This document shows, piece after piece, positions 17,380-24,840 of a stretch of DNA of 24,840 bases. The notes under the pieces are model-generated. The model searched no databases and was not told where the DNA came from. It saw nothing but the letters and a program-made list of their open reading frames with translations. How positions within the stretch are numbered: position 1 is the stretch's first letter; each line of letters opens with the position of its first letter. The position numbers and the translations under genes were made by a program. This DNA is from Botryllus schlosseri (taxonomy: Eukaryota > Chordata > Ascidiacea > Stolidobranchia > Styelidae), in NCBI GenBank assembly GCA_000444245.1, contig ATSW01007252.1, forward strand, positions 1-24,840. The letters are read 5' to 3'.

Positions 17380-19860
17380 ACGATCGCATCATTATGTGCA
17401 AAAAATCTGTACAGTGTGCGGCACCGCGACTCCGATGAAGAATACTCAATGTGAAAACGTAGCAGCGCAGCATTATTATGAGTACATTTGTCCCACTTAC
17501 GAGTTGCGGTGTCGACGGACACACTATCCGTCATTTTATATAGCGTATAACAGCGTTCTAATGTCAACACATCGTCTTAATTTCAGTGTCATGGTCACTG
17601 CTCGCTCTCCTCGGCTGATTAGCATGCACCTGCTTTCAACAAGCACACGGCGGGATCACACCCTTCGCGGCACGGGAAGAACCAAGAACTTAAATCCGCC
17701 AATGTTATATTTTGACACACGGTCATTGATACCGTTGATTTTGATATACGAGCCAAACTGTTCATCAGGAGACAACTGTATATAATTCCGTAATGTATGC
17801 AATATGCATACATGTTCTTGAATTTTCTGGCAAATGACATCGATTACGAGTACGTTCTTCCGTCGCGATTATTATTTATGGTTATATCTATTCCAGTTGC
17901 GTTCAAAATACAGCTACATGTCGAATACAATTCATGAAAAGACCTCTATAGTCAGTTCAAGCATTCATTCTGTATTGGATGGTAAAAAGTGAAGAATCAA
18001 ATGAGGTATTGCATCAGAAAGAAATGACTGTCAATTACGTGATACTAACACATAGCTGATGGGTAGTCTAGTTATCAGAAAAGAGGTAGGCCTACTTATT
18101 TACTTTTCGGAGTATTACAAGTGGATTTGCCTATTTACTATACTTCTTCAGGTGGTTGTCAGTTTTGACTACTTCTACTTCTACTTCTACTTGACAGTGT
18201 TCAGTTGGAGAGGTGCCCGCAATTGCAGCCAGTAAAATCTTGAGCAGCGTAGAGTCCTGCATGTAAATACGGATAGTCGGATTTTATTTGATACTAGATC
18301 GTATTGGCGGTGTCGTCGATTAAAAGGTCACCAAATCGTCCTATAGCATATCCGCATGTGCGGAGCTCGTCGACAAGCTCACATTCTGCAACCTGCGTGA
18401 GGTTTGGGGTTTTGAAAATTTTATGATAATGTATAAATTTAAATTCTGAGGATTAATTTGGATTCGCGACGATAAAAAATATCACGGTAATATCATCTCA
18501 TACGCTCATCCCAGTAAGTCTTGTCTCTAACAGTGATGTGCTCTTGGTGGCAAATTGCCTGATATCAACGAATGGGTGTTGAATTGATATGTAAATGAGG
18601 TAGTAGCAAAACAATGACCTAGCCACCAACGCACACCGTGTGGCTTTCTCTTATTAAGTGCTCAGAATTATTTACTCTATATTGCGTATTACTCTGTAGT
18701 ACATGTATACTGTATAGTCAAGATTCATTCATTAAGTTGAGATAATTTATTATAATATCTGAGAAACAGCAAGTGCATAGACAAAGCAGGATATTTTATG
18801 GAAAGGAGGCGTATGCCTGCTGTTTGCTTTCCGAGAGCGATGACCGAACGTCTCATCTTTTTTGGAACTAAACTATTGCTTCCAGAAATACCATGCACGC
18901 AGTGTTTGTCAGTATTACGCAAGGAGAGATTACAAATTACACCGGAACACTAAACACAAGTTTTGTGACAGGAAGTGTCTGATTAGGCAACACAACTTTC
19001 TTCTGAATTTCAACGGAGTTAAAAATTCGATGCTAATTTATCTGCCTAACGCTCGTCAACCGTAGAAGCAATATGGACTACTTGGTCGCTGCTACCCGTG
19101 TTCATACATCGGGCGTGGCTCATAATACAAAACGAAAATCCAGGACTTGTCATAATATATGATATTATGGACTTTTATTCTCGTTTCTTCAATATAGTAA
19201 GTAATTGTACCTGTCGCACGAGTTCGAGCAGTGACTTAGTATCGTACAATAGTCGTGTATTGCGGGCCGCAGCCACTTTCATGTTGAAAAATTGGATCTT
19301 TACCAGTTTTTAGTATGTGACCACAGGCGAAGAGTGTTTTCTGGTGTAATCACTGTCAGATGATAAATGTTAAATGCATAGACTGAGATTAACGGGCCTT
19401 CTGAATATATGTGTGCATCAATGTGCGATGGCTAAATCATTATGAAATTCCAGTATATAGAGTAAAGATCTGTACTTGCTGATTACGAATTTAAAACGTA
19501 TGGTTCGACTCGCCGACTAGAAATAATTGTAGAGATTTAATCTGATAACTGTTTAAAGAGGTAATGTTCGGTCGTGGAATACCGTCACTGTCACAGGTTA
19601 TAGCAACATCCTGACATCAACCGACGGTCAATCTTTGCATGGATGTGACGCCGACACCCACGATTTCTCGATTGGCATCTGCAGTAGCGAATATATAATC
19701 CCTCCTGCTCTGATTTGTACGACTTCAATGCTTGGTCAGTATTTAGAAATGCGACTTGGCTGTTTGAAGATGCGGATGACGTATCCATTACATGGGCTTC
19801 TCTTCTTTGTATCTCCACGCGATCCGTACATGTATCCATATCCGCATCTGCATAGTCTAT
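17380..19860. other. Intergenic between genes B and C, left part
   Basis: No exon is supported. Open frames on both strands (for example 17285-17785 and 19635-20024 on plus) show no domain pattern. Contents noted are four CTACTT units at 18169-18192 and a small palindrome GTAGGCCTAC at 18086-18095. Confidence 0.45.
18169..18192. repeat. Microsatellite (CTACTT)4
   Basis: Four exact tandem copies of a 6-base unit. It could be a retroelement tail, but nothing beside it is recognisable. Confidence 0.8.
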
Positions 19861-20768
19861 ATCAGTGCTTGCCGATATTTTTCGTCGTGGTACACCCTTT
19901 TAACGTTTACTCCAAACTCATACACCCCTCACTACATAACACACTGATTATGTATAGAAAGCCTGATCCAGGGGTGTTCGACCTTTTTTCTATTCACAGC
20001 CGTACTTCGATTCAATATATATAGGACATATGGCCCATCCGGACGTCATATACTCATATTAAAGTGACTACTGGGGACTTCGCATCGCGGAGAGCCCTTG
20101 TGGTATCAACACTGAATTCTTGAGATATACCTTGTGTATAAAAGTTTTTACTTGTAGCGGCACAACATTCCCGCGGGCTTACTATCTTTGCACCCAAATC
20201 GGACATGTTATCTGGATTCCCTAGTCGCGCGGATCGCGAACAATTTTTCCACCTTGAAAGTTAATCGAAATTTTGGGCACAAAATGAATGATGATGCATC
20301 TTCCAGCTTTCATTAATCACTTTGTTGCATTTTGTCATTTTGACGTACCATCATTAGGCATAGTCGAAATATATATTGAAATCGGCCAAATGTACGGGTG
20401 TATTATTTTCCTTTACGATTCGCATTGGGACGGTGGGGCTCAGATTACACCATTATATAAAAAACGAAAAATCCAAGACACCCTGAACCACACCAATCGT
20501 GATTAAAGTTTTCGAATCTAATTAAAATCTCTCAAAGATTTGGAACCAATTCGTTAATTCAAATTGCATATTGACGGTCGCCAACAAACGTTAGTTTATT
20601 ATGCTCAGAGGGATGCATAGATATTGTTCAACTTAACGGCTGCGTGCGACCTTACGTCTGCAAGGTTGGCCACTTCTGGCCTGTTGAAATAAAGGTGAAC
20701 AAGGCTGCAATGGATCGGAAATGCGATACATTAATCAGGGCTCGAGGTTACAGGACCACCGTCTATAG
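19861..20768. other. Intergenic with hAT-terminus-like words
   Basis: A CAGTGCTTGCCGATATTTTTC word followed by GTGGTACACCC near 19863-19896, and CAGGGGTGTTCGACC near 19972, look like left ends of hAT elements. A possible right end, GGAGAGCCCTTG, lies near 20090. I could not pair them or find a target duplication. Confidence 0.35.
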
Positions 20769-20918
20769 CACAGCGGCTCTTAAACTCGACCCCCCAAGAC
20801 ACCCATTTTAATTTGGATCTGGTACACCCCATTGCACCCCATCTAAGTGATATACCCTGTCCCTTTTAAACTTTAGTTACACCCCAGGGTGTACGATACA
20901 CCCGGTTGAAGAGCCCTG
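20769..20918. mobile_element. Short hAT-type MITE, about 150 bases
   Basis: The left end CAGCGGCTCTTAAAC and the right-end complement CAGGGCTCTTCAACC are imperfect inverted repeats. The flanking octamers GTCTATAG (20761-20768) and GTCTATAT (20919-20926) match at seven of eight positions and fit the nTCTAnnn target. Two extra bases precede the left CAG. TACACCCC words recur inside. It is too small to encode anything. Confidence 0.6.
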
Positions 20919-20926
20919 GTCTATAT

Positions 20927-22048
20927 AGGTCTTTATCTGATGAGCGCGATCAAGCGCTGTGCTGTGACGTGTAGTAATGAAGGTGTTTGCCTTTGGAAAT
21001 GCAAAACATGATAGAGTTTAAGCTGAAAGTCTCTAGGTAAGTTGTCGCCGCGAATCAGGACACTATCAATGTGGGACTTTGGACTGCCTCGAATCTAAAT
21101 TGTCCTACTACCTCCCTTATCGCCGAAATACTGAAACTTCAGATATTTGTCAGCATGTGGCATCTGGGTGAGTGGCATTCACTTCAAGTTAATTGCATCG
21201 TTATTTGCTAAGTCATGAATATTATGATCGCGAAATTGCCAGGGTAGGCTAATATTACACCATGATATCGCGTTGGGATCAGATTTATATTTTGATCAAC
21301 ACTGCTCAGTGCTCAATGAACATCATGATGCCTATAGGCTATTCGTTGATTTTGTATGGTCATGTTCATAGATCAATTTTTATTATGCTGATCGTGTTCA
21401 CAGCGCGAATGAAAAACGCCGCTACTAAAGCGCCCTCCCGAAGCCACATATTCGACATTGTAGTTTCACGATGCTAATATAGGAAGTGAAATTGCCCGAG
21501 GTGTGCAAATTTTCACATCAGCATAAGTCACAATCAAATTACCCAAACACTTTTGACCGTAATGCACTGGCATTGCCGGATACCGATGAATCTACCGCGT
21601 GATTTGTTTCAGCAATCTTCTATAACATATCTGCCTTGCTGCAGAATATCATTCATTCGACATAATTACGTGAAATTCCACATCCTACAATTATACTCTG
21701 ATGTATTATCATAGTAAGGTACGCATTTAATTGTGGAAGTGCTCCGCGCAAGGAGGAAAATATTATATTTATGATGAGATTCAGGGGATGTTGATCCCGT
21801 CACAATAATCTACATACTCGGACCTTTAATTTGTTTCTGAAATTACACATAACATGACGTCGGTGTTCGCCTAAATGATCAAAAATGAATATTACCTCTA
21901 AAAAGCGGATAATGATGCCAAGTGACCGGTTTCGAATCCATGCATCAAATTGTTCTTCGAAAGCGAGGGTTTCTTTGAATAAAATCAGCCGGAGCGAGGG
22001 GAAGCTGCGCTATATCTAGATATCAGGCAGAAGACACGTACATGAAAT
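20927..22048. other. Intergenic upstream of gene C
   Basis: This should hold the gene C promoter. No TATA box or start site could be chosen with confidence, and no exon or clear mobile element was recognised. Confidence 0.4.
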
Positions 22049-22136
22049 ATGTGTAGTTGGATAACATATACGATCACAAAGTTACTGCTGATTGCAATGC
22101 TAATGAGTTGGTGTCAAAATACGAATGCAAGAACAG
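22049..22136 (+). CDS. Gene C exon 1: signal peptide of a third CCP protein
   Basis: The exon encodes MCSWITYTITKLLLIAMLM, then SWCQNTNART, and ends in phase 1 at donor GTGAGG. The hydrophobic core KLLLIAMLMSWC and the small residue before cleavage (likely after NTNA) mark a signal peptide. Splicing to 23123 makes a GAT codon and leads straight into a CCP module. A four-codon upstream frame overlaps the start at 22042. This exon shows that the CCPs at 23123 and 24364 belong to a separate gene, not to the far end of gene B. The protein is exported and has at least two CCPs before leaving the window. Gene C follows gene B in the same direction. Confidence 0.72.
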
Positions 22137-23122
22137 GTGAGGTATCGAAAACGTTTCATTGCACATGCATCCTACGTACCTAATTTAATATGCGTCGTTC
22201 CCGCCATTAATGCATCCGAATTTAAAAAAAAGCGTCACTGTAATGTATGAACGTATGCAAATAATTGAAGTGAACATAGAGATATAAGGCATTTCAGTCT
22301 TCACAGTTAATGCTGTATAGTCATAAAATAGTTTTTTTTTTGTCGGATGAGAAAGATTATTATTGTTCGCTCTTGGAGGGGCGTGTGCAGCACCGTGACA
22401 ATTATTATGCAGTATGTAGCCGGTTCCAAGTTTTCTACTAGTAGTTCTTACATCCGGCTATACAAGATCTCTTCAACACGCAAAGATGTGCTTCCTGCAC
22501 TTCAACAAAGTAATGTAGTGTACGAATATAAGTGCCACTGTGATTGTGGCTACGTGGGAAGAACGTCAAACCGTCTGCAGGAACGCATAAACCAGAATGT
22601 CCTCAGAGTTATCAGAACACGTGTATCACGCTCGTTGAAGAGCTCACCCTTAACTCATCCGCTTAAACTTGATGCTGACCGATCAAAGGCGGTTGATTCT
22701 GCCATCGGCAAACATCTGTTAGATAATCCAATTTGTGCTCATAATTATCGAGACGACAGATTTCGCGTCGTTGGGAGGGGCCGTTCACACTTCCATTTGT
22801 GTGCCTTGGAGTCGAATTTTATCAAAATACACCAACCAAAACTCTGTCAACAAAATGAGTTCGTGTACCACCTAAAAATAGTACATTGAACGCTCTCTCA
22901 TTCGAAATTTCATGCTGGTGGTGTCACATTTTGTGATACGATTGTTGATATGCAATGTTCTTTCCAATTCTTTATTAGTTGCTGACGATAACCCCTGACG
23001 AGTATCAGCCGAAAATATTCGGGTTCATTTCAATATGAATAAACTATTCAAGATTAGGATACCAGCATGACTCAAGGGGTGCGAGAATTATTGCTGTGTG
23101 TTACATATTCCGTTTTCGACAG
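22137..23122 (+). other. Gene C intron 1, containing a Penelope-like fragment
   Basis: A 986-base intron from GTGAGG to the acceptor gttttcgacag. About 700 bases of it are the retroelement fragment at 22347-23060. Confidence 0.6.
22347..23060 (+). mobile_element. Penelope-like retroelement, 3' part with GIY-YIG domain
   Basis: The open frame to 22889 contains NVVYEYKCHCDCGYVGRTS followed by NRLQERINQNV. This is the GIY-YIG endonuclease core with the Cys-rich insert that is diagnostic for Penelope-like elements, where it sits C-terminal to the reverse transcriptase. The distal part has CALESNFIKIHQPKLC, another conserved stretch. The reverse transcriptase is not present, so this is a partial copy. 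The following 170 bases of non-coding tail contain CTGACGA and GAAA words like those of the hammerhead ribozymes known in this family. It lies in sense orientation in gene C intron 1. Confidence 0.82.
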
Positions 23123-23311
23123 ATCCACTGCGCTCCGGACAGATTTGCCGAAGACCCTCCATTCGAAAAGGACGGGTTGAACCTAGCTTCCCTGCATATT
23201 TTCAGCATGAGATGATAGTAATCTATTGTGCCTACCCATACATTAAAATTGGACCCGGCGTAGCAATTTGCCAGTTGTCTGGTAACTTCACAAATTTACC
23301 GGACTGTGTTG
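23123..23311 (+). CDS. Gene C CCP exon 2 (first CCP module)
   Basis: This 189-base phase 1-1 exon encodes a divergent CCP: GQICRRPSIRKGRVEP, then FQHEMIVIYCAYPYIKIGPG, then AIC and LPDC. The four cysteines and the final Pro before Cys4 are in place, but Gly before Tyr is replaced (AYPY) and Phe (NFTNLPDC) stands for Trp. Residues are about 30-92. The acceptor gttttcgacag and donor GTAAGT are both strong. Confidence 0.85.
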
Positions 23312-24363
23312 GTAAGTCGAATATTAGGCTGGATAATGAGTTGGCGCGACCTCCTAGAGGCCACAATCCTAATTACAAACAAATGTATATAGTTATATAT
23401 GTATGGTAATTGGTAATGGCTCTTATCGACACGCATGGCAGATGTCCATTGTCCATGTCCATGCTGACAAAGATTGTTGTATCAACTCACTATTATTTGC
23501 ATGTAGCCTAATGCCAAGTGTGCTTTTGGGTTAAGCTTATTTTTCCTTTCTTTCCAGCTTAATCATTTGCTTGAGTGGTTAACTACTGACCAGATGCATA
23601 ACTTAGGAAGTTACATTACGCAGCATGATAGTTTTAATTATGCATTTATTTGCGATAACCTTCCGAAGTGGCGCTGCTTAGTTGCGTAAACCACGGATGG
23701 AAGTCGCCCACTAACGACGGTAATCTTCATACTGCCGAAGATACTATTCGAAAGCGGTGTCTTAGTGGTTCACTGTTAGCTCACTGCTGAGGTTAATCCA
23801 ACAAGGTCACGTCAGATATGCAATTCCGATACAGATGATGTATTTACACATATAATAGACTACGAACCAACCCGTCGCGTAGTAAATCTATGGGACACGT
23901 TTTTAATGCAATACCATCGCGTTCAGTTAGCCAAGTGTTTCTTCACAGTTTTTCTGGCGCGGCACCCTAAATTTACTTGGGTGGTTTCGTGAACCCCTTA
24001 AATAGGAAAGCTGATAAGTTGATGACTAAGAAAGACGTCATCAGTTCCGCCCAGTCTTAATAATGGTCTCATCAATTGCCATCTGGTATAGTTATAGCCT
24101 AAAAAGCGACCTGATGACTAAAAAGTGATCATGTAAGTAATAACTTTCGCTCGTGACATGCGGTAAGCGTTGAAAATATAACAAATAGAGGACAGACGTA
24201 GTTTTAGTTTCAAAATTGGCCCTATATAACCCATTTAAACTAGTCCCACGAGGTACACGGATTCCAGACTAAAACCCATACGTTAGGCGAATTGAGCCGC
24301 TTGGCAGAGCTTGTTGCCAAACGTCAATTTATCAAACACAATTACTGAACCTGTATCTTGCAG
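23312..24363 (+). other. Gene C intron 2
   Basis: A 1,052-base intron. Near 23930-23980 the sequence CAAGTGTTTCTTC followed by CTGGCGCGGCACCC resembles a hAT left end, but no partner end was found. No other module is visible. Confidence 0.5.
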
Positions 24364-24528
24364 CCTGCGTTACACCGCGACCTCCCAACGGATCGGTCAG
24401 ACCTCGAGTAGCGAGAGTTTTCCAAGATGTTGAATTCCGATGTGGTAAAGGGTACACGCTTGAAGGCGAAGCCCATCAATTCTGCAAAAGGGATGGAACT
24501 CTTTCCGGCTCATCGCCCACCTGCAGTC
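24364..24528 (+). CDS. Gene C CCP exon 3 (second CCP module)
   Basis: This 165-base phase 1-1 exon is compact and quite canonical: CVTPRPPNGSVRP, then FQDVEFRCGKGYTLEGEA, then QFC and SPTC. The first Cys codon follows directly after the acceptor tcttgcag, and the donor is GTAAGT. Residues are about 93-147. NG and GY are both present, but Trp before Cys4 is missing (GTLSGSSPTC). Gene C continues to the right of the window. Confidence 0.9.
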
Positions 24529-24840
24529 GTAAGTACCGGTAGGAATCGACGACCATGATTGATAGCGCGTGTGATCACGACATATATACATTTCACGCCT
24601 CGGTAACCATACATTAACAACCACGCTTATTGACAGTGACAGTGAGGTTGACCAGATACAAACTTCAGGATTGGCAAGATGTATATTCTACAATGTACAT
24701 CATCTAACACAGGGGCCGCCAACTCAAAACGGGCCGCGGGCCACGTTTCAAATTTCGTAGCGGTCGCGGGCCGCATAAATTCAATATCGAGATAAATGAT
24801 GCCACACAGTTTAACCATAGTGTCCTATATGGTATGGACA
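24529..24840 (+). other. Gene C intron 3, start
   Basis: Intron sequence up to the window end. From 24710 it is occupied by the left end of a hAT-like element. No further exon is seen. Confidence 0.55.
24710..24840. mobile_element. Left end of a hAT-type element, cut by window edge
   Basis: CAGGGGCCGCCAACTC is followed by repeated GGGCCGCGGGCCACG and GCGGGCCGC words, a common hAT left-terminus layout. The preceding octamer ATCTAACA fits the nTCTAnnn target of hAT insertion. The right end lies outside the window. Confidence 0.6.

Noticed and set aside
17376-17570. Minus-strand frame ending at a GTAAGT donor in phase 1
   Set aside because: The protein (MTDSVSVDTAT) has neither a signal peptide nor a CCP pattern.

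Overview
The window is animal nuclear DNA. The genes are split by GT-AG introns, the repeats are of animal type (hAT DNA transposons, CR1/Jockey-like LINE 3' ends, a Penelope-like fragment, tRNA-derived SINEs), and every recognisable coding exon encodes a complement control protein module (CCP, also called sushi or SCR). The mix would fit a marine invertebrate deuterostome, with a tunicate as one guess, but nothing here fixes the species. No rRNA, CRISPR array, prokaryotic operon or virus-like element was recognised.

Three secreted or membrane CCP-repeat genes can be modelled, all partly or fully by eye. Gene A (minus strand) starts with a signal-peptide exon at 4097-4019 and runs left through CCP exons 3869-3648, 2652-2470, 2054-1863, 1679-1479 and 952-773. 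It leaves the window after at least 352 residues. Gene B (plus strand) starts with a signal-peptide exon at 7733-7799 and has exons 8749-8937, 9049-9249, 9590-9817, 11782-12213 (two CCPs), 12276-12458, 13295-13477, 14016-14207 and 14747-14944. That is nine CCPs, possibly closed by a hydrophobic last exon at 15116-15267. Gene C (plus strand) starts with a signal-peptide exon at 22049-22136 and continues with CCP exons 23123-23311 and 24364-24528, then leaves the window. Every splice junction is in phase 1, so exons can be duplicated or skipped without changing frame. A and B are head to head; B and C are in tandem.

The rest is introns and intergenic DNA loaded with mobile elements. Three hAT-type elements have perfect 8-bp target duplications: 12513-13228, 15300-16691 and 16945-17371. 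Others are degenerate or partial (3288-3561, 20769-20918, the right end at 11280-11545, the left end at 24710). LINE 3' ends lie at 5409-6050 and 14311-14695 (minus strand), tRNA-derived SINE pieces at about 6520-6760 and 16700-16850, and a Penelope-like GIY-YIG fragment sits in gene C intron 1.

By family knowledge, CCP arrays with signal peptides bind proteins or glycans at the cell surface or in body fluid, as in complement regulators, complement receptors and invertebrate recognition proteins. The modules are divergent and most lack the usual Trp before the last Cys. A rapidly evolving immune or allorecognition cluster is therefore a reasonable guess, but no ligand or function can be read from the sequence.
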